From NCBI GenBank assembly GCA_947625705.1, contig CANQPG010000006.1:1-64000 (forward strand): 64,000 bases of DNA, given 5' to 3'. The notes under the pieces were generated by a model. The model saw nothing but the letters and a program-made list of their open reading frames with translations, was not told where the DNA came from and made no database searches. The first letter of the stretch is position 1; the number at the start of each line of letters is the position of its first letter. Below, piece after piece: positions 32,505 to 44,025 of this stretch. Both the position numbers and the translations under genes were made by a program. This stretch comes from an uncultured Peptococcaceae bacterium. GTDB taxonomy: Bacteria > Bacillota > Dehalobacteriia > UBA4068 > UBA4997.

Positions 32505-33307
32505 GCGGCGAAAAGACATATAAAGCGCTGATCGTGGGCGACGTGGTGGGCAAGTGCGGCCGCGCCGCCTTTGAGAAAGCCTTGCCGGAGCTGCAATGGC
32601 AGCTGGACGTGGATTTTACGCTGGTAAACGGCGAGAACACCAGCAACGGCCGCGGGCTTAACCGTAAAGGGTTTGATTTTTACCGCGATCTGGGCGTGGA
32701 CGCGGTGACGCTGGGCAACCACCTCTACGGCAACCGCGAGATCACCGGCCTGCTGGAAAAGGAAGAACGGCTGGCGCGCCCCGCCAACCTGCCGCCGGGG
32801 ACGCCGGGCGCGCCGTATCGCATTGTGCCCTGCTGCGAGCTTAAAATTGCCGTGCTGAACCTGCTGGGGCGGGTGTATATGAATATGCCGGCGCTGGACT
32901 GCCCTTTCCGCCGCGCGGAGGAGCTTATACGCGAAATTCGCGCCGTCACCCCCATCGTGCTGGTGGATTTTCACGCCGAGGCCACTTCCGAGAAGCTGGC
33001 GCTGGCGCGTTTTTTGGACGGGCGGGTGACGGCGGTTTTCGGTACGCACACCCATGTGCAGACCAGCGACGCGCGCATACTGCCGCGCGGCACGGCATAT
33101 CTTTCCGATGTGGGCATGACGGGTGCATATGAGTCCATTTTGGGCGTGGAGAGCGAGCAGGTCATCAACCGCTTTTTGACCGGGCGCGCCGAGCCGTTTC
33201 AGGTGGCGGCAGGCTTGGCGGAGTTTGACGCGCTGCTGCTGGAGTTTGACGCGGCGGGCAGGGCGCTGCGCGCGGAGACGATCAGGCGAATGGTGCGGAC
33301 GGATTAA
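32501..33307 (+). CDS. YmdB-like metallophosphoesterase
   Basis: IVGDVVGKCGRAAFEKALPEL...VNGENTSNGRGL...GNHLYGNREI...GTHTHVQTSDARILPRGTAYLSDVGMTG. Confidence 0.92.
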   Translation: MSGEKTYKALIVGDVVGKCGRAAFEKALPELQWQLDVDFTLVNGENTSNGRGLNRKGFDFYRDLGVDAVTLGNHLYGNREITGLLEKEERLARPANLPPGTPGAPYRIVPCCELKIAVLNLLGRVYMNMPALDCPFRRAEELIREIRAVTPIVLVDFHAEATSEKLALARFLDGRVTAVFGTHTHVQTSDARILPRGTAYLSDVGMTGAYESILGVESEQVINRFLTGRAEPFQVAAGLAEFDALLLEFDAAGRALRAETIRRMVRTD

Positions 33308-33515
33308 GGTTTGGTTGCGTTTTGCCGCAAAATTTGCGGCCTGCTGGTTAAAAAACGCTAATGCCGCCGCTTGACACGCTGAAAAATCCGCCAAAACCGT
33401 TGATTTTACGGCGGAGTGTATACATTATGCAAAATTTGTGCTACAATACTTTAAGACTGACCGGGCAGCCGGTCACTTTTTTTGAGCTTAAATGAGAGTG
33501 GAGGATATTTGCGGC

Positions 33516-34913
33516 ATGGATTTTCTGACGATGGTGGAGCAGGTGAACGCGGCGGTGAACGGCTTTATCTGGGGCGTCCCGGCGATGGCCTGCATTATCG
33601 GCGTGGGGCTGTGGCTATCCCTGCGCACGGGGTTTGTGCAGCTGCGCCGCTTTGGCTATGCGATGAAACACACGCTGGGCAAGGCTTTCGGGCGTCATCA
33701 GGCGGGCGAGGGCATGATCACCCAGTTTCAGGCCGTCTGCACGGCGCTGGCGGGAACGGTTGGCACCGGCAACATTGCGGGCGTGGCCGGGGCGATCGCC
33801 ATCGGCGGCCCCGGCGCAGTGTTCTGGATGTGGGTCTCGGCGCTCCTCGGTATGTGTACCAAGTTTGCCGAGGTGACGCTGGCGGTGCGTTTCCGCGAGC
33901 ATAACGCGCAGGGCGACATGGTGGGCGGGCCGATGTATTACATCAAAAATGGTCTGGGCAAGGGCTGGCGCTGGCTGGCGGCGCTGTTTGCCGCGTTCGG
34001 TGTGCTGGCGGTGTTCGGCACGGGCAACGCCACGCAGGCCAACACCATCGTTTCGGCCATTGATACGGCGCTTATGAATTACGGCCTGCTGGCGGACGAT
34101 ATGACCGGCACGGCCAATCTGCTGCTGGGCTGCGTTATCGCGCTGCTGGTGGGGCTGGTGCTGTTTGGCGGCGTCAAGCGTATCGGCCGGGTGACGGAAA
34201 AGCTGGTGCCGTTCATGGTGGTGCTGTATATCGTGCTGGGCGTGGGCGTGCTGGCGCTGAACTGGGAGATGGTGCCCGGCGTGCTTTACGCGATAATCTA
34301 CGGCGCGTTTGACCCGGCGGCGGTCACCGGCGGCGTGGTCGGCAGCGCTTTCCTCTGCCTGCAAAAGGGCGTGGCGCGGGGCATATTCTCCAACGAGGCG
34401 GGCTTGGGCACAGGGTCGATCGCCCATGCCTGCGCCGACGTGGGGCAGCCGGTGCAGCAGGGGCTTTTCGGCATATTTGAGGTGTTTGCCGACACCATCG
34501 TCATCTGCACGCTGACCGCGCTGGTGATACTTTGCAGCGGCACGCCCGTCGTCTACGGCCAGGCGGCGGGGGCGGAGCTGACCATCGCCGGCTTCACCAG
34601 CGTTTACGGCGGCTGGGTCTCGGTACTTATGGCGCTGGCGATGTGCTGCTTTGCGTTTTCCACCATCATCGGCTGGGGGTTATACGGCGCGCGCTGCGTG
34701 GAGTTTCTGTTCTCGGCGCGGGCGATCAGGCCGTTCATGGCGCTTTACGTGCTGGTGGCGATACCGGGGGCGACGCTGGACTTGGGGCTTTTGTGGAGCA
34801 TTGCCGAGACGTTCAACGGGCTGATGGCGATCCCCAACCTGATCGCTTTGCTGCTGCTTTCGGGCACGGTGGTGCGGCTGACGCGGGACTATTTTGCTGG
34901 CGCAAAGCCGTAA
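33516..34913 (+). CDS. Alanine/glycine:cation symporter (AGCS family)
   Basis: GTGNIAGVAGAIAIGGPGAVFWMWVSALLGM; hydrophobic multi-TM protein. Confidence 0.95.
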   Translation: MDFLTMVEQVNAAVNGFIWGVPAMACIIGVGLWLSLRTGFVQLRRFGYAMKHTLGKAFGRHQAGEGMITQFQAVCTALAGTVGTGNIAGVAGAIAIGGPGAVFWMWVSALLGMCTKFAEVTLAVRFREHNAQGDMVGGPMYYIKNGLGKGWRWLAALFAAFGVLAVFGTGNATQANTIVSAIDTALMNYGLLADDMTGTANLLLGCVIALLVGLVLFGGVKRIGRVTEKLVPFMVVLYIVLGVGVLALNWEMVPGVLYAIIYGAFDPAAVTGGVVGSAFLCLQKGVARGIFSNEAGLGTGSIAHACADVGQPVQQGLFGIFEVFADTIVICTLTALVILCSGTPVVYGQAAGAELTIAGFTSVYGGWVSVLMALAMCCFAFSTIIGWGLYGARCVEFLFSARAIRPFMALYVLVAIPGATLDLGLLWSIAETFNGLMAIPNLIALLLLSGTVVRLTRDYFAGAKP

Positions 34914-34960
34914 GATGTGTTATATTATATAGGAGAAAAAATGTGCGGGGAGGCGCGGCG

Positions 34961-35846
34961 ATGTTCCATGGCAGGTTTGATATGCACACGCACACCACGG
35001 CTTCCGATGGGGCGTTTACACCCGCCGGGCTGGTGCAGATGGCGTATGATATGGGGCTTTCCGGCCTCGCCATCACCGACCATGACACCCTGGCCGGCCT
35101 GGACGAAGCGGGCGACGCGATTGAGCTGCTGAATATGCGCCTTTTGCCTGGCGTGGAATTGTCCTGCGAATATGCCATTCCCGGCGGGGCGGCATACTGG
35201 CGTGGAATTGTCCTGCGAATATGCCATTCCCGGCGGGGCGGCGCGCGAGGTGCATATGCTGGGCTATTTTATCGCCAAGCCGGGCGATGAGCTTTACGCC
35301 AAACTGGCCGAATTGCAGGCGTTTCGCCTGCGGCGCGGGCAGAAGATATTAGACAAGCTGGCGGCGCTGGGCATGGATATCCGCGGCGATTGGACGGCGG
35401 CCTATGCCGAAAGCGGCTCGCTGGGGCGCGGGCTGATCGGGCGGAAGCTGGTGGAAGCGGGCTATGCCGCCGATACCGACGAGGCGTTTGACCGCTGGCT
35501 TTCGCCGGGGAAGCCTGCTTACGTGCCGCGCCTGAAGCTGGACGCCGCCGAAGCCATCGGCCTGCTGCACCGAAACGGCGCGGTGGCGGTGCTGGCGCAC
35601 CCCATTCAAATCGGCGACGACCGCCTGATCGCGCCGCTGGCGCGGGCGGGGCTGGACGGCATGGAATGTTCCCACCCCGACCATGACGCGGCGCAGGAGC
35701 GGCATTACCGCGCTATGGCGCGTGATCTGGGTCTGGCCGTAACCGGCGGGTCAGATTGCCACACCGGGGGTCTTGGCAGCCGCACGGCGACCGAGCCGGA
35801 GCTGGACGCGCTGTTGGCGCGCTATGATAAATATAAGGGGCGTTAA
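34961..35846 (+). pseudogene. PHP-domain phosphoesterase disrupted by a 49-bp tandem duplication (frameshift)
   Basis: MFHGRFDMHTHTTASDGAFTPAGLVQMAYDMGLSGLAITDHDTLAG... continues in another frame as GVELSCEYAIPGGAAREVHMLGYFIAKPGDE...; duplicated LPGVELSCEYAIPGGAA segment. Confidence 0.88.
35148..35242 (+). repeat. Tandem direct repeat, 46-bp match, period 49 bp
   Basis: ctggcgtggaattgtcctgcgaatatgccattcccggcggggcggc at 35148 and 35197. Confidence 0.95.
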
Positions 35847-35857
35847 ATTGGCGCAAA

Positions 35858-36220
35858 TTGGCGGCAATAAAAAACTGCTTTCCCGCGTATACTAGCAAAA
35901 ACAGCGAGAGGCAGGCGGCGATATTGAACGAGCAGCAGGAAAAGGGCGGGGCGCTTAATTTGGAGCTTTTGCCCTGCTTCGGCAGCGGGCGGGAGCAAAG
36001 CCCGGCAGAGCAGGCATTGCAGCGTCAGGTGGCGGCGCTGGAGGAGCGGCTGGAGCAAATGCGGCTTTCCCGCAGGGTGCTGATGCGTATATTGGAGCGC
36101 ACCGAGCAGGACAGGCGCGTGGAGCTGGAAAATCTGCGGCGCGAGAATGACCGCCTGCGGAAGAAGAATTATTTGCTGGCAAGACTATCATGGGAGAATA
36201 TTCGCCAAAGGCGGCAGTAG
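35858..36220 (+). CDS. Hypothetical coiled-coil protein (start uncertain)
   Basis: ORF with heptad-rich EQALQRQVAALEERLEQMRLSRRVLMRILERTEQDRRVELENLRRENDRLRKKN. Confidence 0.5.
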   Translation: MAAIKNCFPAYTSKNSERQAAILNEQQEKGGALNLELLPCFGSGREQSPAEQALQRQVAALEERLEQMRLSRRVLMRILERTEQDRRVELENLRRENDRLRKKNYLLARLSWENIRQRRQ

Positions 36221-36250
36221 ACAGGCGGGCAAACGGGCAGGCAGTTAGGC

Positions 36251-36315
36251 GGGCATTGATAAAACTTTCCACTCCATGACCTGCGCAAATTACGTGGAAA
36301 GTATTATCAATGCCC
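36251..36315. repeat. 22-bp near-perfect inverted repeat, 21-nt spacer
   Basis: gggcattgataaaactttccac / gtggaaagtattatcaatgccc, 21 of 22 pairs. Confidence 0.9.
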
Positions 36316-36437
36316 TGCCAACTGAGCATTGTGGGCTTGGATAATTTTTTCCGCGAAATTTAGTGCAGCGAAGCGGAACTCATGTAGCGGAAAAATTTAT
36401 CGAAGCCCCGACAAAAGAATATCGATCTCTTATATAA

Positions 36438-36465
36438 AACCCAATTTTTGGGTTTTTTTATTTTT
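36438..36465 (+). terminator. Rho-independent terminator upstream of guaB
   Basis: aaacccaatttttgggtttttttattttt. Confidence 0.75.
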
Positions 36466-36540
36466 CTGCAAAAATCAGCTTTTTCTGGCAAAATGGACTG
36501 GACAAGCAGGCTTTTTAAGAGTAAAATAGAGAAAATATAG

Positions 36541-38055
<1,515 letters not shown>

Positions 38056-38082
38056 TACGGCGGTGAAATCAAAGCCAACAGG

Positions 38083-38112
38083 GAGGGCGCGGGTGCGTCC
38101 TCCTTTTTGATT
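38083..38112 (+). terminator. guaB terminator
   Basis: ggagggcgcgggtgcgtcctcctttttg. Confidence 0.65.
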
Positions 38113-38189
38113 TTTGTTGTAATATGCGGCGGAATATGCTACAATATTATGGTAATTGTGATAGTATTTTGGCGGGAGGTCAACTGTAT

Positions 38190-39176
38190 ATGGCTAAGAA
38201 AAAATCCGAAGATAAGGCGGCCAAGCCCAAGCGGAAATGGGGCAGTCTGCTGCTGAAGATCGTGATCATACTGCTGGTGGTGCTGGCGGGGGTGCTGATC
38301 GCGTTCCATATTATGAGCGAGCGCGCGATCCAGGAGATCGTGCCGGATCGCACGGCCACCGATTATCTGGACGATCGGGTGAACATACTGGTGCTGGGGA
38401 CGGACGCGGAGGACGGCGTACACGGACGCGCCGACAGTATCATGGTGTTCAACGTGGACTTGGTGAATTACCGCGTCAACGTGCTTTCCATTCCGCGCGA
38501 CAGCCGCGTGGATATCCCCGGCTATCAGAACAAAACCAAGATCAACCATTCCTTTGCCTACGGCGGCGTCGATCTGACGCGCCAGACGGTGAGCGAGCTT
38601 TTGGGCGTACCGATCGATTATTACGCCACCACCAATTTCGCGGGCTTTGAGGATATCGTGGACGCGCTGGGCGGCGTGTATATCGACGTGCCGAAGCGCA
38701 TGAAGACCCACACGTGGTACGGCGATATCGATCTGGAGCCGGGCTATCAGCTGCTGGACGCCGATCAGGCGCTGGGCTTTGTGCGTTATCGCTATGACGC
38801 GGGCGGCGACATCGCACGGGCAGAGCGGCAGCAGCTGTTCCTGAAAGCGGTGTATGAGCGGGTGGTGCATTTGGACGACCCCACCAAGCTGCCGCAGGTC
38901 ATCACCAGCATTTTGGGCATGGTGGAGACGGATTTGAGCTATGTGCAGCTGGCGGCGCTGGTCGATCATTTTAAGGATATCGACATCGACGCGGCCTTTA
39001 CGAATGAAACGGTGGGCGGCCATTCGCAGACCATCAGCGGAGCCAGCTATTGGATCATTGATGAGGACGCGATGGCCGACGCCGTGCAGCGTCTGTTCTA
39101 TGACGAACCGGAGCCGCTGCCCGAGACCGGGGCGGACGAGCCTGACGGCGAAAATAACGAGCAAGACGAACGATAA
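38190..39176 (+). CDS. LCP (LytR-CpsA-Psr) family cell-wall glycopolymer transferase
   Basis: N-term TM; NILVLGTDAEDGVHGRADSIMVFNVDLVNYRVNVLSIPRDSRVDIPGYQNKTKINHSFAYGG. Confidence 0.95.
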   Translation: MAKKKSEDKAAKPKRKWGSLLLKIVIILLVVLAGVLIAFHIMSERAIQEIVPDRTATDYLDDRVNILVLGTDAEDGVHGRADSIMVFNVDLVNYRVNVLSIPRDSRVDIPGYQNKTKINHSFAYGGVDLTRQTVSELLGVPIDYYATTNFAGFEDIVDALGGVYIDVPKRMKTHTWYGDIDLEPGYQLLDADQALGFVRYRYDAGGDIARAERQQLFLKAVYERVVHLDDPTKLPQVITSILGMVETDLSYVQLAALVDHFKDIDIDAAFTNETVGGHSQTISGASYWIIDEDAMADAVQRLFYDEPEPLPETGADEPDGENNEQDER

Positions 39177-39196
39177 GTAACTGGGGGAGGAGCCGG

Positions 39197-39961
39197 GTGA
39201 GCATGACGGAGGTTGGCGGAAAGCAGAAAAAGCAGCCCGCTCTGCACGCCGGGCACCGCCAGCGTATGCGCCGCCGCGTGCGGCAAAGCGGCGCGGGCAC
39301 ATTGGCCGACCATGAGCTGCTGGAAGTCCTGCTTTATTTTACGCTGCCCCGCGGCGACACCAACGCTCTGGCGCACCAGCTTTTGGTGCGCTTCGGTTCG
39401 CTTTCCCGTGTGCTGGAAGCCGACTATGACGACCTTTTGGAGGTGCCGGGCGTCGGCGAAAACACGGCGTTTCTTTTGAGCTTTATGCCGGCGCTGTTTC
39501 GGCGCTATCAGCTGGACAGAAACGGCAAGAAGCGGATCTTCGGCTCCACGCGGGCGTTCGAGCAGTATGTCTGCGATCTGTTTATGGGCGAAAGCCGCGA
39601 GGTGCTGTATCTGATCTGCCTGAACGCCGGTATGCGCGTGCTGAACAGCGTGCGGCTGGCCGAGGGCGACGTCGGCAGCGTGAACATATCGGTGGAAGAT
39701 GTGGTGCGCGCGGCCAAAAAGCAGCACGCCCGCAACGTGGTGCTGGCGCATAACCACCCCGGCGGCACGCTTAAGGCCAGCAACGAGGATTTTGAAGTCA
39801 CCCGCCGCTGCCTGCGGGCGCTCGCGGCGGCGGGCATTAATCTGGTGGAGCACTTGCTGGTATCGGGCGATAAAACATTCAGCTTTGCCGAGCATAATTA
39901 TATGTACGCTATCCGCGAGGAAGCCCAAAACCCCTTGGCGCAGCCGGACGACGAGTTATAA
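39197..39961 (+). CDS. radC: RadC family JAB-domain protein
   Basis: HxH-motif NVVLAHNHPGGTLKASNEDFEVTRRC; HhH EVPGVGENTAFLL. Confidence 0.92.
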   Translation: MSMTEVGGKQKKQPALHAGHRQRMRRRVRQSGAGTLADHELLEVLLYFTLPRGDTNALAHQLLVRFGSLSRVLEADYDDLLEVPGVGENTAFLLSFMPALFRRYQLDRNGKKRIFGSTRAFEQYVCDLFMGESREVLYLICLNAGMRVLNSVRLAEGDVGSVNISVEDVVRAAKKQHARNVVLAHNHPGGTLKASNEDFEVTRRCLRALAAAGINLVEHLLVSGDKTFSFAEHNYMYAIREEAQNPLAQPDDEL

Positions 39962-39979
39962 ATTTTTTGAGGTATTAAA

Positions 39980-42900
39980 ATGGTTGAATTTGTGCATTTG
40001 CATAATCACAGTGAATATTCGCTGCTGGACGGCGCGGCGCGTATCAAGGACATGGTGGCCAAATGCGCGGCGCTCGGCATGCCGGCGGTGGCAGTAACCG
40101 ACCACGGCAATATGTTCGGTGTGCTGAAGCTGTATGAGGAGTGCAAAAAGGTCTCCAAAGCGCGGGCGGCGGAGGGTCTGCCGCCGATCAAGCCGGTCAT
40201 CGGCTGCGAGTTTTACGTCGCGCCGCGTTCCCGCTTCCTCAAGGAGGGGAAAGAGGACAAAAGCGCCTATCACCTGATCCTGCTGGCCGAAAACCAGCAG
40301 GGCTACCGCAATCTCTGTAAGCTGAACGCCATCGCCTATCTGGAGGGCTTTTATTACAAGCCGCGTATCGACCACGAGGTGCTGCGCGCCCACAGCGAGG
40401 GGCTGATCTGCCTTTCGGCCTGCCTGGCGGGCGAGGTCATTCAGGCCATGCTGGAGGGCGACAACGAGGCGGCCTATGCCGTGGCGCGGGAATATCTGGA
40501 CATCTTCGGCAAGGATAACTATTTTATCGAGCTGCAAGACCACGGTCTGGAGGAGCAGCGGCTGACCAATCCGCTGCTGATCAAATTGGCGCATGACCTG
40601 GGTATCGGCCTGGTCTGCACCAACGACTGCCATTACATCAACCGCGAGGATTCGGAGTGGCACGATATGCTGCTCTGCGTGCAGACGGGGCGTCTCCGGG
40701 ACGACCCGATGCGTATGCGCTTCCCCAACAGCGAGTTCTATCTGAAAACACCGGACGAAATGCAGCAGCTGTTCGGCGAATGGCCGGAAGCGCTCGCCAA
40801 CACCGTGAAAATCGCCGAACGCTGCCACGTCAATCTGGACAAGCATGAAAAAGTCGATCTGCCGGTGGTGCAGGTACCGGAGGGCTACGATCTGGAAAGC
40901 TATCTCCGCCATCTCTGCGAGGAGGGTATCAAAAAGCGCTATCCCGTGGTGACGCCGGAACTGCGCGAACGGCTGGAATACGAGCTGGGCATCATTATCC
41001 ATATGCGCTTCCCCGGCTACTTCCTGATCGTTTGGGATCTGATCAACTTCTGCCATCAGAACGGTATCCGGGTGGGGCCGGGGCGCGGCAGTGCGGCCGG
41101 CTCGCTGGTGGCGTACTGCCTCGGTATCACGAATATCGACCCGATCCGCTATAACCTGATCTTTGAACGCTTCCTGAACCCGGAGCGCGTCAGTATGCCT
41201 GATATCGACACCGACTTCTGCGTGGTGCGCCGGGGCGAGGTCATCGACTATCTGGTGGAAAAGTACGGTGCGGACAATGTGGGGCAGATCGTCACTTTTG
41301 GCACCATGAAATCCAAGCTGGTGGTGAGAGACGTCGGCCGGGCGCTGGATTTGCCCATTCCTGAGGTGAACAAGATCGCCAAGCTGATCCCCAACGATCT
41401 GCACATGACACTGCCGAAAGCGCTCTCGGACTCCGCGGAGCTTAAGCAGATGTATGACGAGGACGAGCGGATCCATGAGCTGATGGATATTTCCATGAAG
41501 CTGGAGGGCATGCCGCGCCACACCGGCACGCACGCGGCGGGCGTGGTGATCGCCCCCGCCCCGGTGACGGATTATATGCCCTGCTTCAAGATCGGCGAGA
41601 ACATTTTGACCACCCAGTTTGAAAAAGAGCAGGTGGAGGAGCAGGGCTTGGTCAAAATGGATATCCTCGGCCTCCGCACGCTGACTGTTATCGGCGACGC
41701 GCTGGACAATATCCGCCAGAGCCAGGGTATCGAGCTGGACATTGATAACATTCCGCTGGACGATCCGGAGGTTTACGCCATGCTTTCAGCTGGCGACACC
41801 GACGGCGTGTTCCAGCTGGAAAGCGACGGTATGCGCACCTATCTGAAGGCGCTGCACCCCGAGCGTATCGAGGATATTATCGCCATGGTGGCGCTGTATC
41901 GCCCGGGCCCCTTGGAGGGCGGCATGGTCGGTGATTTCATCAAGCGCAAGCACGGCGAGACCAAGGTCAACTACCCGCACCCGATGTTAAAGCCGGTGCT
42001 GGAGGAGACATATGGCGTGATGGTCTATCAGGAACAGATCATGCAGGTGGCCAGCACGATGGCGGGCTTCACGCTTGGCCAGGCCGACGAGCTGCGCCGC
42101 GCCATGGGCAAAAAGAAAGCCGAGGTTTTGGCGGCTAAGCGCAAGGATTTTCTGGCCGGCGCCAATAAAAACGGCGTGGACGATAAAACGGCCAACGAGG
42201 TTTTTGACCTGATGGAGTTCTTCTCCGGCTACGGCTTCAACAAGAGCCATTCCGCCGCCTACGGCATTGTGACGTATCAGACGGCGTATCTGCGCTGCCA
42301 TTACGCGGCGGAATACATGGCGGCAATTTTGACCAGCTTCATGGAAAACGCCGACAAGGTGACGACATACATCGAAGCCTGCCGCAAGGGCGGGCTGGAA
42401 ATTCTGCCGCCGGACATCAATCTTTCCTACACCAACTTTTCGGTCTCCGACGGCAAAATCCGCTTCGGGCTGGCGGCCATCAAGGGCGTGGGGCGCGAAG
42501 TCATCAATCAGATCATCGCCGAGCGCGAAAAGGGCGGCGCGTTCACCTCGCTGACCGACCTTTGCAGCCGCATCGTCATCAACAAGCGCATTTTGGAGGG
42601 TTTGATCCGCTCCGGTGCGCTGGACAGCCTGGGCGGCAAGCGCTCGCAGTATCTGGCGGTATATGAGCAGGCGCTGGATATTGGTCGCCGCTATGCCGAG
42701 GAGCAGGCGTCGCAGCAGCTTTCGCTGTTCGATTTCGGCGTGGAGCAGAAGCAGCTTTTGGAGGTCGATCTGCCCGCCATCGCCGAGCTTGACAAAATGG
42801 AGCTGCTGCACATGGAGAAAGACAGTATCGGCTTTTACGTTTCCGGCCACCCGCTGGACGAATACGCCGAGCAGCTGAAACCCATCGTCAACCACCGCCT

Positions 42901-43501
42901 GGCCGAGCTGGCCGAGTTATCCGACCGCGCCGTGCTTCGCGTGGCGGGTCTGGTGACGGGCAACCAGAACCGGCTCACCAAAAACGGCGACAGCATGGCC
43001 ATCTTCACGCTGGAGGATAAAACGGCGTCGGTGCGCTGCGTGGTGTTCCCCAAGGCATACGCCGCCAGCCGCAGCGCCATCATCGACAACAAGCCGGTGC
43101 TGGTGAACGGCCGCCTGCAAGTGGAGGACGAGGATCGCTATACCATCATCGTGGACTCGGTTTTTGCGCTGGAAAATATGGATTTCCTCGCCGTGCCGAA
43201 AGGTATGGAAGCGCCCAAGCCGAAAGATGAGCCGGCAGGCCGCTATCCCCGCCGCCGGCGTGAGCAGCAGCCGGAGCCGCCGCGCGCCGTGGTCTACGTC
43301 CGCGTGCCGGATTCCTCCCATCTCGCTGACATTAGGCGGCTGGCGGCCGATAAGGCGGGCGGCTTCGACGTGGTGCCGTATTACAGCGATATCCAGCGCT
43401 ATCAGCGCGGTCTCGGTATACAGGTGGACAGCGATGTGATCGATCTATATAAGGTACAGTTCGGCGAAAGCAACGTCGTCGTCCGCGTGGCGCCGAAATA
43501 A
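39980..43501 (+). CDS. dnaE: DNA polymerase III alpha subunit (DnaE)
   Basis: PHP N-term VHLHNHSEYSLLDGAARIKDMV; VGPGRGSAAGSLVAYCLGITNIDPIRYNLIFERFLNPERVSMPDIDTDF. Confidence 0.98.
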   Translation: MVEFVHLHNHSEYSLLDGAARIKDMVAKCAALGMPAVAVTDHGNMFGVLKLYEECKKVSKARAAEGLPPIKPVIGCEFYVAPRSRFLKEGKEDKSAYHLILLAENQQGYRNLCKLNAIAYLEGFYYKPRIDHEVLRAHSEGLICLSACLAGEVIQAMLEGDNEAAYAVAREYLDIFGKDNYFIELQDHGLEEQRLTNPLLIKLAHDLGIGLVCTNDCHYINREDSEWHDMLLCVQTGRLRDDPMRMRFPNSEFYLKTPDEMQQLFGEWPEALANTVKIAERCHVNLDKHEKVDLPVVQVPEGYDLESYLRHLCEEGIKKRYPVVTPELRERLEYELGIIIHMRFPGYFLIVWDLINFCHQNGIRVGPGRGSAAGSLVAYCLGITNIDPIRYNLIFERFLNPERVSMPDIDTDFCVVRRGEVIDYLVEKYGADNVGQIVTFGTMKSKLVVRDVGRALDLPIPEVNKIAKLIPNDLHMTLPKALSDSAELKQMYDEDERIHELMDISMKLEGMPRHTGTHAAGVVIAPAPVTDYMPCFKIGENILTTQFEKEQVEEQGLVKMDILGLRTLTVIGDALDNIRQSQGIELDIDNIPLDDPEVYAMLSAGDTDGVFQLESDGMRTYLKALHPERIEDIIAMVALYRPGPLEGGMVGDFIKRKHGETKVNYPHPMLKPVLEETYGVMVYQEQIMQVASTMAGFTLGQADELRRAMGKKKAEVLAAKRKDFLAGANKNGVDDKTANEVFDLMEFFSGYGFNKSHSAAYGIVTYQTAYLRCHYAAEYMAAILTSFMENADKVTTYIEACRKGGLEILPPDINLSYTNFSVSDGKIRFGLAAIKGVGREVINQIIAEREKGGAFTSLTDLCSRIVINKRILEGLIRSGALDSLGGKRSQYLAVYEQALDIGRRYAEEQASQQLSLFDFGVEQKQLLEVDLPAIAELDKMELLHMEKDSIGFYVSGHPLDEYAEQLKPIVNHRLAELAELSDRAVLRVAGLVTGNQNRLTKNGDSMAIFTLEDKTASVRCVVFPKAYAASRSAIIDNKPVLVNGRLQVEDEDRYTIIVDSVFALENMDFLAVPKGMEAPKPKDEPAGRYPRRRREQQPEPPRAVVYVRVPDSSHLADIRRLAADKAGGFDVVPYYSDIQRYQRGLGIQVDSDVIDLYKVQFGESNVVVRVAPK

Positions 43502-43591
43502 GACGATTGATTTTCCGCCGAAAAGGTGATACTATAAAACAAGCCGCCAATGCGGCAAAATTTAACACAGCTTTGACAGGAGGTTATAAAT

Positions 43592-43804
43592 ATGGCAAAG
43601 ATTACCAAGGAAATGGGCATTATTGAAGTGGTGCAGCAGTACCCGCAGACTATCGAGGTGTTTATGAACTTCGGCATGGGGTGTCTCGGCTGCGCTGCCG
43701 CGCATTTTGAGTCGATCGAGCAGGGGGCGCTGGCGCACGGCATGGACGTGGAAGCACTTATGATAGCCCTCAACGCCGCCGCTGACGAGTCGGAAGCCCA
43801 ATAG
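43592..43804 (+). CDS. DUF1858 domain protein
   Basis: IIEVVQQYPQTIEVFMNFGMGCLGCAAAHFESIEQGALAHGMDVEALMIALN. Confidence 0.88.
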   Translation: MAKITKEMGIIEVVQQYPQTIEVFMNFGMGCLGCAAAHFESIEQGALAHGMDVEALMIALNAAADESEAQ

Positions 43805-44025
43805 CACGCCATCTTCGGGCTTGTTGTCAGATTGACAAAGCTCGCGCACTATCAGTGCAGCTCCTTTGCCAATCTGCCGTACGCGCCCAAATCTGACGCA
43901 CTCTTGAACTTCCGAAATTTGTGTGCATTATACGGAAAGTGCCAAAGTGCGTGTTCTTTGCGCCTGTTCGGCTTGTGACAAGCTGGGCAGGCGCGGTTGG
44001 TGTAATATGATCGTGAGGTGTAACA

